From positions 12,405-76,404 of the forward strand of contig CAVRNI010000041.1 of NCBI GenBank assembly GCA_963722415.1: a DNA stretch of 64,000 nt. Direction: 5' to 3'. The position numbers and the translations under genes were made by a program. Below the pieces are notes generated by a model, which did not search any database, was not told the DNA's origin, and worked only from the letters and a program-made list of their open reading frames with translations. Positions 25,367 through 34,754 of this stretch are shown here, one piece after another. This DNA comes from JALOLG01 sp963722415 (GTDB lineage: Bacteria; Actinomycetota; Acidimicrobiia; Acidimicrobiales; Ilumatobacteraceae). How positions within the stretch are numbered: position 1 is the stretch's first letter; each line of letters begins with the position of its first letter.

Positions 25367-26983
25367 GTGGCGCAGGATGAGACACCGGTGCTGATCGTCG
25401 GCGGGAGCCTGGTCGGGCTGACGAGCGCCCTCCTGCTCGGCGATCTGGGCGTCCCCTCGCTCGTGGTCGAGCGCCATCCCGGCACTGCGATTCACGCGCG
25501 CGCGGGACACTTCCAGCTCGGCACGACGGAGATGCTGCGTCAGGTCGGGCTCGAGCGGACGGTGCGTGAGGCGTCGGCCAAGACCTACCACCCGATCGGC
25601 GGGATCATCGCCGTCGAGTCGCTGGCCGGCAAGCAGCTCGCCACGTTCGTGAAGGAGCTCAACGAGGGCGTCGAAGGATTCAGCCCGACGGTGCGCGTGT
25701 TCATCGATCAGGACGTGCTCGAGCCGATCCTGCGTGAGAAAGCGGTGGCGCTCGGCGCGACCGTACGCAATCGCGTCGAGGCGACGGCCCTCGAGCAGGA
25801 TGACGATGGTGCGACGGTGACGCTGCACGACCTCGAGTCCGACGAGGAGTACACAGTCCGCGCTCGCTACGTGATCGCCGCCGACGGCAACCGCAGTCCG
25901 ATGCGGACGCGGCTCGGCATCGGCATGGAAGGCCACGGGATCCTGTCGCACAGCATCACGATCTACTTCCGCGCCGACTGCACGCCGCTCTTGGAGGACC
26001 GCCACGAGAGCGTGATCTACGTCCACAACCCGGAGCTGCGCGGCTTCTTCCGGCTCGACCGCGCGGGGAAGGCGGGCTTTCTCGTGATCAACTCGGTGGG
26101 GGCGGACGTGACCACCGACGAGGCCGTCAATGTGGGCGAAGGCATCACCGAGGAGCGCGCGGCGGCGATGCTGCAGACGGCGATCGGAGCGCCGGACATC
26201 GCTGCCGAAGTCCTGCAGATCGTCCACTGGAGGGCCGAGGCGAACTGCGCCACACGCATGCGCGACGGGCGCGTGTTCCTGGCCGGCGACGCCGCCCACG
26301 TCGTGCCGCCCAACGGCGGCTACGGGGGCAACATGGGGATCCTGGACGCGCGCAACCTCGCGTGGAAGCTCGCCGCGGTCATCCACGGCGAGGCCGGGAC
26401 GGGGCTCCTCGACACCTACGACGCCGAGCGCCGCCCGCTCTCGGAGCTGACCGTCGAGCAGGCATACACGCGCTACGCCACCCGGGTGGTGCCGGAGCGC
26501 GGCACCGACGACGCGCAGCCGTTCATCGACGACCTGACGATGGAGATCGGGCTCGTGATGAACTCGAACGCCGTGATCGGCGGCGCGACCGACGGCACGC
26601 GGCATATGCCGCCGGCGGAGATACGCGGGCGCCCCGGCACGCGCGCGCCGCACGTTGCGCTCGGTCCGGACCGCTCGACGCTCGACCTGTTCGGCCGTTC
26701 GTTCGTACTGCTCCGCGCGACGGGCGACGACTGGGCGCCGCCCGGCGTGGAAGCGCACGTGATCGTCGCCGACGGATTCCTCGATGCCTACGGCATCACG
26801 CGCGAGGGCGCGGTGCTGATCAGGCCGGACGGGATCGTGGGCTGGCGGTCGACTGGCGCATTCGCGCACGACGAGCTCACTGCCGCGTTGGACTCGATCC
26901 TCGCGCTGGGATGTCACGCCGTCGATCGCCTGAACTCCACCGCTGCGGCATCGCTGCCGTGTGGCGTGCGTCCTCGGCGCTGA
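25367..26983 (+). CDS. FAD-dependent aromatic-ring hydroxylase (PheA/TfdB-like)
   Basis: 538 residues from GTG 25367 with GGAGAGGGG upstream. FAD-binding motif VLIVGGSLVGLTSALLLGDL, the DG motif VIAADGNRSPMRTRLGI, and the GD motif RVFLAGDAAHVVPPNGGYGG identify a group A flavoprotein hydroxylase. A C-terminal thioredoxin-like domain (PDGIVGWRSTG near the end) is as in phenol and polyketide hydroxylases. It would insert oxygen ortho to a phenolic hydroxyl using NAD(P)H. The substrate is unknown. Downstream lies a convergent F420/PPOX gene and a fatty-acid-type ligase. Confidence 0.88.
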   Translation: MAQDETPVLIVGGSLVGLTSALLLGDLGVPSLVVERHPGTAIHARAGHFQLGTTEMLRQVGLERTVREASAKTYHPIGGIIAVESLAGKQLATFVKELNEGVEGFSPTVRVFIDQDVLEPILREKAVALGATVRNRVEATALEQDDDGATVTLHDLESDEEYTVRARYVIAADGNRSPMRTRLGIGMEGHGILSHSITIYFRADCTPLLEDRHESVIYVHNPELRGFFRLDRAGKAGFLVINSVGADVTTDEAVNVGEGITEERAAAMLQTAIGAPDIAAEVLQIVHWRAEANCATRMRDGRVFLAGDAAHVVPPNGGYGGNMGILDARNLAWKLAAVIHGEAGTGLLDTYDAERRPLSELTVEQAYTRYATRVVPERGTDDAQPFIDDLTMEIGLVMNSNAVIGGATDGTRHMPPAEIRGRPGTRAPHVALGPDRSTLDLFGRSFVLLRATGDDWAPPGVEAHVIVADGFLDAYGITREGAVLIRPDGIVGWRSTGAFAHDELTAALDSILALGCHAVDRLNSTAAASLPCGVRPRR

Positions 26984-26993
26984 CGGGCCCGGG

Positions 26994-27420
26994 TCAGCTG
27001 GCGCCGGCCCAGCCGGTAATGCCGACGATGCGCAGCACAAGCACGCGGGCGAATGGCTGGTCCCGGTACTGCGGGTAGCGCCCGGCCAGCCGGGCGGCCA
27101 GGTCCGCCCCCCGAACGTCGTCGGCGTCGCCGTGCCAGCTGCAGTTGGGCCCGCACCCACCACAGCCGTGACCAGTCGCCGCGGTCCCAGTGCTCGACCA
27201 GCAGCGTGGCCCGCGGATCCGCCTCCAGGTTCCGCTCCCGCTGCAGCCGCGACGACGCCTTCGGCTTCACGAGGTCGACGGGCACGCCCACGTAGCCGTC
27301 CTCGTCCACCGCGTACGCGACGGGCACGGCGTCGACGCCCCGCTCGACGTGCACCGTGCACAGGATCCCGTGGTCGTGCGCCGCCAGCCGGGCCCGCGCC
27401 TCGTCCTCGGCGAGCCTCAT
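26994..27420 (-). CDS. PPOX-class F420-dependent oxidoreductase, one frameshift
   Basis: About 142 residues after repair. The first part, DEARARLAAHDHGILCTVHV, DAVPVAYAVDEDGYVGVPVD and ADPRATLLVEHWDRGDW, is the split-barrel flavin/F420 fold of the TIGR03668-like PPOX group. Near 27137 the frame shifts; dropping one C from CAGCTGG joins WWVRAQLQ to WHGDADDVRGADLAARLAG and the natural end RIVGITGWAGAS at 26994. F420 is an actinobacterial hallmark, and a second predicted F420 enzyme lies at 29328. The gene is divergent from the acyl-CoA synthetase with a 243-base gap in which I see no clear signal. Confidence 0.75.
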
Positions 27421-27663
27421 CGCAGGAGAGCGGTGGCCATGGACATGGGAGACGGGTGTGATGACGCCCCGCGGCGCGGTGGAGACGTGATCTCCGGCGA
27501 CGGCATGGTAGTTCGTCGAGCGGTTGGGTCGTCGGGGTGGTCACGCTCGCCGGGCGAGTTCGGCCCGGCCGGACGTCGCTACTCTGGCCCCCGTGTCGGG
27601 GCAACCGCGGCTGCCTGATCTCACCTCCATCTCCGCCTCCATCTTCGACGTCCGGACGGTGCG

Positions 27664-29214
27664 ATGAACCCGGCCGTCTGGGTGGAGCGTCACGGCCGCC
27701 GGCGGCCCGACGATCCGGCGCTGGCCGACGGCGAGCGCGTCCACGCCAACTGGGGTGCGTTCGCCGCCCGGACGGCGGGCGCGGCCGCTGGCCTGCGCCA
27801 CGACCTCGGCCTGTCGCCCGGTGACCGCGTCGCCATCGTGATGCGCAACCGACCCGAGTACCTCGAGGCGCTGTTCGCCATCTGGCACGCCGGTCTCGTG
27901 GCCGTGCCCGTCAACGCCCGCCTCCACCGCGACGAGATCGCCTACATCCTCGAACACAGCGAGTCGGCCGTCGTCGTGACCGACGCCGACCATGCCGGCG
28001 ACGTCGAGTCGCTGGTCGGCACCGTCGCTTCGCTGCAGGCGGCGGTCGTGGCGCCCGGTGAGCGGTGGGACCGGCTCACGGCGTCGTCGCCGGCGCCGCT
28101 CGTCGGCCGGGAGCCGGAGGACCCGGCCTGGCTGTTCTACACGAGCGGCACCACCGGCCGGCCCAAGGGCGCCACGCTCACACACCGCAACCTGCTGATG
28201 ATGACACTCAGCTACTTCGCCGACATCGACGCGGTGGTGCCGCAGGACTCCATCCTCCACGCCGCGCCGCTGTCGCACGGTTCGGGGCTCTACGGGCTCC
28301 CGCACGTGGCCCGGGGCGCGGTCAGTGTCGTGCCGCAGTCCGGTGGCGTCGACGGCGACGAGATCGCCGCGCTCCTCCGGCACTGGCCGGGAATGTCGTT
28401 CTTCGCCGCTCCCACGATGGTGAAGCGGCTGGCCGGCGATCGGGCTGTCGCCGCCGGGGACCTCTCGCACCTCAAGACGATCATCTACGGCGGCGCGCCG
28501 ATGTACCTGGCCGACCTGGAGGACGCCCTCGCCGTCTTCGGCCCCCGCTTGGCCCAGATCTACGGGCAGGGCGAGACGCCGATGACGATCACCGCCCTCT
28601 CCAAAGCAGACCACGCCGACCGGAGTCATCCCCGGTGGCGGGACCGCCTGCAGAGCGTCGGCGTCGCCCGCACCGACGTCGAGGTCCGCGTCGTCGACGA
28701 CGACCGCGAGCTCCCCGCCGGCGAGGTCGGCGAGGTGGTGGTCCGGGGCGACGTGGTCATGGCCGGCTACTGGAACCAACCGGATGCCACGGCCGAGGCG
28801 CTGCGGGGAGGCTGGCTGCACACCGGCGACGTCGGCAGCTTCGACGCCGACGGGTACCTGACGCTGCGGGACCGGTCCAAGGACCTGATCATCAGCGGTG
28901 GGATGAACATCTACCCGCGGGAGGTCGAAGAGGCGCTGCTCCGCCATTCCGGCGTCCGGGCCGCTGCCGTCGTCGGCCGGCCCGACGCGGAGTGGGGCGA
29001 GGCGGTGGTGGCCTTCGTTGTCGCCGCCGACGGCGCCGCGCCACCGCCGGTCGAGGACCTCGACCGGACGTGCCTCGACCACATCGCCCGGTTCAAGCGG
29101 CCCAAGGAGTACCGGTTCGTCGACGCCCTGCCGACCAACAACTACGGCAAGGTCGTCAAGCGGGAGCTGCGCGACCGGCTCCGAGCCGAAGCGGACACCG
29201 GGGAAGCGCCGTGA
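27664..29214 (+). CDS. Acyl-CoA synthetase / AMP-dependent ligase
   Basis: 516 residues. ANL-superfamily signatures in order: the P-loop-like LFYTSGTTGRPKGATLTHRN, the adenine motif IYGQGETPM, GWLHTGDVGSF, the hinge RDRSKDLIISGGMNIYPREV and the catalytic lysine near NNYGKVVKREL. It activates a carboxylic acid as acyl-AMP and transfers it to CoA. The closest feel is to fatty-acid or aromatic-acid ligases of the FadD type, but chain length cannot be read. It is followed after 113 bases by the F420-type luciferase-like gene on the same strand, possibly one catabolic operon. Confidence 0.92.
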   Translation: MNPAVWVERHGRRRPDDPALADGERVHANWGAFAARTAGAAAGLRHDLGLSPGDRVAIVMRNRPEYLEALFAIWHAGLVAVPVNARLHRDEIAYILEHSESAVVVTDADHAGDVESLVGTVASLQAAVVAPGERWDRLTASSPAPLVGREPEDPAWLFYTSGTTGRPKGATLTHRNLLMMTLSYFADIDAVVPQDSILHAAPLSHGSGLYGLPHVARGAVSVVPQSGGVDGDEIAALLRHWPGMSFFAAPTMVKRLAGDRAVAAGDLSHLKTIIYGGAPMYLADLEDALAVFGPRLAQIYGQGETPMTITALSKADHADRSHPRWRDRLQSVGVARTDVEVRVVDDDRELPAGEVGEVVVRGDVVMAGYWNQPDATAEALRGGWLHTGDVGSFDADGYLTLRDRSKDLIISGGMNIYPREVEEALLRHSGVRAAAVVGRPDAEWGEAVVAFVVAADGAAPPPVEDLDRTCLDHIARFKRPKEYRFVDALPTNNYGKVVKRELRDRLRAEADTGEAP

Positions 29215-29327
29215 GGAGACCAGCTACCATCGGCCGAGGCCGGCTGCTCGAGGGGGCTCGGAAGCGTGCCGCTCGCGCGCAGCGTTGGCCGTCGCCATCC
29301 ATGTACGCACGGTGAGGAGGCCCTCTC

Positions 29328-30321
29328 ATGAAGCTCGCGTTGTACTTGCCGAACTTCCGCGACAAGGTGACCGTCAAGGAGCTCGAAGATCTCACCGGCC
29401 TCGCCGAGGAGCTCGACTTCGACTCCGTCTGGACGCTCGACCGGATCGTCGTGCCGGAGGCGTCCGACCGCGTGGAGCTCCAGTACTCGTTCGGCATGAT
29501 GAACGAGTTCCCGAAGGCATTGCCGGTGTCTTCCGCGCGGTCAGTGGCTCCAAGGCTGGCCGCTGATCCCCTGGCTCGCCGCGAAGACGACGAAGGTGCG
29601 GATCGGCATGAGCATCACCGACACGCCATACCGCGCGCCCGGCGTCCTCGCGGCGGAGATCGCGACCGTCGACCACCTCTCGAACGGCAGGGTCAACGTG
29701 GGCGTCGGGTCCGGCTGGATGCCCGAGGAGTTCGCGGCCGCGAGCGCCTCGCACATCTTCCCCAAGCGGCACAAGCACGTGCGCGAGACGATCGAGATCA
29801 TGCAGGGCATCTGGACGAACGACCTCTTCGACTACCACGGCGAGTTCGCCGACTTCGAGAGATGCGGGTTCGGAGCGAAGCCTGTACAGGAGCCGCACCC
29901 GCCGATCTTCTTCAGCGGGCTCAAGGACCCGAAGCGCTCGGCGAACCGCATCGCGAAGTACGGCCTGTCGGGCTGGATCGGGATCCAGGACACGCCGGAC
30001 GAGCTCGCGCAATGGCGCAGCGCCATCCAGCGCGAGCTCGAGGAGCTCGGAAGCTCCCGCTCGATCGACGATCTCGAGATCTGCAGCATGATCTGGTTCG
30101 TCATCACCGACGAGGAGACCGATCAGACGCCGCAGGGCAAGGGCAGCAATCTGTTGGCGGGAACCGCAGCCCAGATCACCGACATCCTCAAGCGCTACAA
30201 GGAGGCCGGGCTCACGATGCCACTCCTCTGGCCGCCGTTCCAGGACGTACCGGTGGCGAAGACGCTCGACGATCTCAAGCAGCTGAAGGAAGAGATCATG
30301 CCCAAGGTCGACGCCGCGTAG
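29328..30321 (+). CDS. LLM-class (luciferase-like) F420-dependent oxidoreductase, one frameshift
   Basis: About 331 residues after repair. ATG 29328 has GGAGG upstream. The N-terminus MKLALYLPNF with ELDFDSVWTLDRIVVPE is the first beta-alpha unit of the TIM barrel; after the break, KVRIGMSITDTPYRAPGVLA, VDHLSNGRVNVGVGSGW and PPIFFSGLKDPKRSA follow in the next frame. Removing one G at about 29535 yields VSSRGQWLQGWPLIPWLAAK. LLM proteins use F420H2 or FMN to reduce or oxygenate small substrates. Located after an acyl-CoA synthetase, it may take part in the same degradation route. Confidence 0.8.
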
Positions 30322-30405
30322 CTCCGCCGTGCCAAGTCAGCGAGCGGTGGCTGTTCTGCGTCGCTGGCTGAGCTGACGGGATCTCGAGGATTCCCTGCCG
30401 AGAGA

Positions 30406-30432
30406 TGTCGAGATCGGTCGGTCGACTCCGTC
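30406..30432 (+). promoter_or_regulatory. ECF42-type promoter of the DGPF/sigma operon
   Basis: TGTCGA at 30406-30411, 17 bases, CGTC at 30429-30432. ECF42 promoters as I recall them carry TGTCGA at -35 and CGA/TC-like -10 elements, and this one lies 53 bases before the DGPF gene that is co-transcribed with the ECF42 gene. Confidence 0.6.
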
Positions 30433-30484
30433 CCAGGGGTGAGCGCGGCCACAATGGACCGCCCATCACCAAGGAGAACCGACG

Positions 30485-30892
30485 ATGGCGAAGTACCTGC
30501 TTCTCAAGCACTACCGAGGCGCCCCGAAGGCCGTCCACGATGTGCCGATGGACCAGTGGACACCGGAGGAGGTCGACGCCCACGTGCAGTTCATGCGGGA
30601 CTTCGCCGACCGACTGGAGGGGTCCGGCGAGTTCGTCGACGGTCAGGCCCTGTCTCCGGACGGGATGTGGGTCCGCTCCGACGGCGCCGGCAAGCCGCCG
30701 GTCACCGACGGCCCGTTCGCCGAGACGAAGGATCTGATCGCGGGCTGGATGGTCATCGATGTCGAGAGCAAGGCGCGGGCGATCGAGCTCGCCGGCGAGC
30801 TCTCGTCGGCACCGGGCGCCGGTGGGAAGCCGATCCACGAGTGGCTCGAGGTCCGACCGTTCCTCGAGTCCGCACCGACCGTCACCGAGTGA
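30485..30892 (+). CDS. YCII-related DGPF-domain protein
   Basis: 135 residues. ATG 30485 follows AAGGAG. The YCII fold begins MAKYLLLKHYRGAPK and carries the diagnostic DGPFAETKDLIAGWMVIDV. DGPF proteins are small alpha-beta barrel dimers of unknown activity that are encoded beside ECF42 sigma factors and are their main known regulon. The stop overlaps the sigma start (GTGA), so translation is coupled. Confidence 0.92.
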   Translation: MAKYLLLKHYRGAPKAVHDVPMDQWTPEEVDAHVQFMRDFADRLEGSGEFVDGQALSPDGMWVRSDGAGKPPVTDGPFAETKDLIAGWMVIDVESKARAIELAGELSSAPGAGGKPIHEWLEVRPFLESAPTVTE

Positions 30893-32085
30893 GCCGAACC
30901 GACGTGGAGCTGGACGACGTGAATGGGACATCGGGCGTCGATGCACCGCTTCTGCGTGCGTTGGCACCCGAGGTGCTCAACGTCCTCGTCCGTCGCGGCG
31001 CCGATTTCGCGACGGCCGAGGACGCCGTCCAGGACACGATCCTCAAAGCTCTCACGGCGTGGCCGAACGACCCGCCCCGTGATCCCAAGGGATGGCTGAT
31101 CACGGCGGCGTGGCGCACCTTCATCGACCGCACCCGCTCTGAGTCGGCCCGACGCGGCCGAGAGCTGCGCGTCGAAGCGGAACCGCCGGGCGGCGAGGTG
31201 TCGAGCATCGACGACACACTCCGGCTGTACTTCCTCTGCGCGCACCCGGCACTCACCCCGGCGTCGGCGGTGGCGCTGACGCTGCGTGCCGTGGGCGGGT
31301 TGACGACCGCTCAGATCGCCCAGGCCTACCTCGTGCCCGAGGCGACGATGGCTCAGCGCATCAGCCGGGCCAAGCGAGCCGTGAGCGACCTCGACCTCGA
31401 CCAGCCAGGAGACCTGGCGACGGTGATGCACGTGCTCTACCTGGTCTTCAACGAGGGCTACTCGGGTGACGTCGACCTCGCCGCCGAGGCGATCCGCCTC
31501 ACGCGGCAGCTCGCCACGATGACCGACGACCCGGAGCTCGCCGGCCTGCTCGCCCTGATGCTCCTGCACCATGCTCGCCGCTCTGCTCGGACACGGCCCG
31601 ACGGAAGCTTGGTGACGTTGGCCGAGCAGGATCGCAGCCAGTGGGACGTGGCGCTGATCTCCGAGGGGGTCGCGAGGCTGCAATCGGCGCTGGCGCGAGA
31701 CCAGCTCGGCCCATATCAGGCCCAAGCCGCGATCGCCGCGCTCCACGCGGATGCACAGCGTGTGGAGGAGACTGATTGGGTTCAGATCGTCGGCTGGTAC
31801 GACGAGCTGCTGCGGCTCACCGATACGCCGGTCGTCCGGCTCAACCGGGCCGTCGCGGTCGGCGAGGCCGACGGGGCCCCGGCCGGGCTCGCGGCGTTGG
31901 CCGAGGTTGCCGACGACGTCCCGCGTCGCAGCGCCGTCGCCGCCCACCTCCACGAGCGCAACGGCGATCTCCGCACCGCGGCGCGCCTGTACACCGAGGC
32001 CGCTCGCGACGCCCCGAGTCTGCAGGAACGCGCCCACCAGTCCCGTCAGGCCGCACGCATCAACCAGCTCCTCACGTCACGGTGA
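30889..32085 (+). CDS. ECF42-family sigma factor with C-terminal TPR domain
   Basis: 398 residues from GTG 30889. Region 2: FATAEDAVQDTILKALTAWP, then KGWLITAAWRTFIDRTRSE; region 4: GGLTTAQIAQAYLVPEATMA and QRISRAKRAV. After about residue 190 a long helical C-terminal extension begins with VMHVLYLVFNEGYSGD, a signature of this group, and ends in TPR-like repeats (TAARLYTEAARDAPSLQERA). In ECF42 factors the extension is needed for activity and no anti-sigma factor is used. The 3' end overlaps the convergent rifampin phosphotransferase-like gene by 14 bases. Confidence 0.92.
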   Translation: MSRTDVELDDVNGTSGVDAPLLRALAPEVLNVLVRRGADFATAEDAVQDTILKALTAWPNDPPRDPKGWLITAAWRTFIDRTRSESARRGRELRVEAEPPGGEVSSIDDTLRLYFLCAHPALTPASAVALTLRAVGGLTTAQIAQAYLVPEATMAQRISRAKRAVSDLDLDQPGDLATVMHVLYLVFNEGYSGDVDLAAEAIRLTRQLATMTDDPELAGLLALMLLHHARRSARTRPDGSLVTLAEQDRSQWDVALISEGVARLQSALARDQLGPYQAQAAIAALHADAQRVEETDWVQIVGWYDELLRLTDTPVVRLNRAVAVGEADGAPAGLAALAEVADDVPRRSAVAAHLHERNGDLRTAARLYTEAARDAPSLQERAHQSRQAARINQLLTSR

Positions 32086-34707
32086 GGATCTCGATGTACC
32101 CGTCCGTTCCATTGACACGGATCCGCTGCCCATCCTGGATCAGCCGCGTGACGTGCTCGACGCCCACGACGGCCGGCAAGCCGTACTCCCGAGCGATCAC
32201 TGCGCCGTGGGTCATCAGGCCGCCGACCTCGGTCACCAGGCCGTCGATCGCGACGAACACGGGCGACCAGCTGGGGTCCGTGGACAGCCGTGACCAGGAT
32301 GTCACCCGCTTCGAGGTCGGCCTGCGCCATGTCGAGGATGACACGAGCCCGTCCCTCGACGATTCCAGCGGACACTGGCAGACCGACCAGGGCACCGGGC
32401 GGCACGTCATCGCGTCGATACGCCCCGGCGACGGCCTCACCGTCCGACGTGAGCACGCGGGGCGGCGTCAGCGCCTGATATGACCTGAACGCGTCCTTGC
32501 GCTGGCCGATGAGCTGGTCATCCACCCGGTTCGTGCGCACGACGTCGTGGAACTCCTGGAACGTGAGGTAGAAGACGTCCTCCTTCTCCCGGAGCACCTG
32601 GGCCCGCACGAGGCGTTCGGCCTCTTCGAGCAAGGCCTGTTTGTACACGAAGTAGCGGCTGACCATGCTGTACTTCGGATACTCCCGGTACCCCATGAAG
32701 GTGCGGACGAGGTCGATCTTGCGTTTGGTCTCCTCGGCCTTGTGCTCCCCATCCGGCAAGGCTCGCAATCGTTCCAACACTTCCTGTTCCTTGGCCCAGG
32801 CCTCCTGCCGCCCTTGCTCGAATCGCCGCGCGCCCGCGCCCGGCTCGAAGCTCGAGATGTTGCCGAGGATCACGGGCACGAGCGTGGTTGGTCGTTCGCT
32901 CCATCGCGGCCTCGTGATATCGATCTCGCCGACGCAGCGCATGCCGTACTTGTCGAGGAAGGCTTGGATGGCCTCGCGCGCTTCTCCCCCGCCCTCGAAC
33001 TTGGGGAGCTCGTCGAGGAAGCCCTCATCGTCGACGTCTTGCAGAAACGCCACCACTTCCGGATGCGGGCGGATCACGTCGGCGACATCCAGGAGCGCCA
33101 GCCCCATCTCCGACGTGACGTTGTGGGGAACGGACTGCGACAGCGTGTCGGCTGCGCTCTTCTCACCGAGCCATGCCTGCAGCCGCTCCATGAGCCACCA
33201 CGTGGCCTCGATCGCCGACATGAACACCTGATGGCTCTCCGGATCGAACAAGATCCGCCTCAGCTCCTGGATGTCCGCCAGGATGAAGTCGAACAGCGCC
33301 GATCCGGACTTTGTCCGGATGTCGCGTCGGAGAGCGGCGATCGACGCCTGGTTGTGCCCGATCAACTCGGTGACGATGGCCGGATCGGTCTCGATCGGCG
33401 CGGGCGCGCCGACGGGCGGCGGCCCGCCGGGCGCGTCGTCCGCGACCGACGGGATGAAGTCGCCGCGGTCGAGGACGGTCTGCAGCGCATCCCCGATGAG
33501 CGGATCGGACTTACCGACCATCTCCAGGAGACCGTCCCGGCCCGATGGCGAGGCCAGGGCCATGGTGACGTCGACGAAGAGACGCCCGCCGGCCTCTGCC
33601 ATCGGCCGCGGGGTCGTGAGCTGCCAGAACGAGAGCCCCAGCGGCTTCATGGGGTCGGTCATCATCTGCTGATGACCGACGGAGATGTAGACGTGGTTCT
33701 CCCGGTCATCGGTCTCGGGAATGGGGAACAGCGTCGTGATCGGCCGGCTCTGGACGATCTGGAAGCCGTCGTCGACCAGGCACCATTCGATGTCCTGGGG
33801 GAAGCCGAAGTGCGCTTCGATCCGCCGGCCCAGCTGCGCGAGTCGCACGACCTGCGCATCCGTCAGCGCTGGCTGCTCCTGGCGCGCCGGCTCGATCGCC
33901 TGCTCCTCCGTCCCGCCCGCCGGCGAGGCGTAGGTGGCCCGTTGTTTGGTGGCGACTGCCTTGGTGACGATCTCACCGTCGCGCACCTTGTAGACGTCGG
34001 CGTTCACCAGACCGGAGACCAGGGCCTCGCCGAGGCCGAACGTCGCCTCCACGGAGACGACCTTCCGGTTCGACGTGACAGGGTCTGCCGTGAACAGGAC
34101 GCCCGCAGCCTCCGGGAAGACCATCTGCTGCACGACCACGGCCATGTGGACGGTCCTGTTGTCGACCCCATTCCGGAGGCGATAGGTCACCGCCCGCTCG
34201 GTGAACAGCGAGGCCCAACACCGGCTGACGTGCTCGAGGACCGCCGCCGCCCCCACGATGTTCAGGTACGTGTCCTGCTGGCCCGCGAAGGAGGCCGTCG
34301 GCAGAGTCTTCTGCCGTCGCGCTGGATCGGACGGCGTAGGCGCCTTGCTCGCCGAGCCGGGCGACCGCACGGGTGATCGCCGCCGCCAGATCGTCAGGGA
34401 TGGCGGTCCCTTCGAGGATCCGGCGGATCTCCGCGCTGAGCGTGCGGATCGACTCCCGATCTCCTGCGTCCACGCGCGACAGGCGATCGAGCTGATCGTC
34501 GATCGACGGCGCGTGCGCCACGATCGTCCGGAACGCGTCCGTCGTCACGCAGAAGCCGTCTGGCACGCGGATGCCTTCGATCCGCGACAGCTCCCCCAGG
34601 TTCGCACCCTTGCCACCGACGACGGCGACCTGCGTCTGATCGATCTCATGGAAACCCAGCACGTAACGGTCGGGCTGGAAGGTGTCGAGGGTCGCCTTCG
34701 TTCCCAT
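32072..34707 (-). CDS. rph: Rifampin phosphotransferase-like (PEP-synthase-type) enzyme, two frameshifts
   Basis: About 878 residues after repair, matching RPH proteins. The ATP-grasp half begins KGANLGELSRIEG and has AYAVRSSATAEDSAD, ASFAGQQDTYLNI, FTADPVTSNRK and PQDIEWCLVD. The middle part opens GHQQMMTDPMKPLGLSFWQL, a stretch I associate with RPH rather than PEP synthase, and the swivelling His domain reads GGLMTHGAVIAREYGLPAVV with the His codon at 32207-32209. Single surplus bases near 34310 and 32282 explain both breaks. RPH transfers the beta-phosphate of ATP to rifampin. ATG 34707 has GGAGG upstream, and a RAE-like inverted repeat lies 60 bases before it. A PEP-synthase paralogue with another substrate remains possible. 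Confidence 0.75.
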
Positions 34708-34754
34708 CTCGTTGCCTCCAATGTCGCGCCGGCCCGTCAGCCCACGGCGAGCAT

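Noticed and set aside
25295..27604. 769-codon minus-strand open frame
   Set aside because: It is antisense to the aromatic hydroxylase and runs through two other genes; no ribosome binding site or domain.
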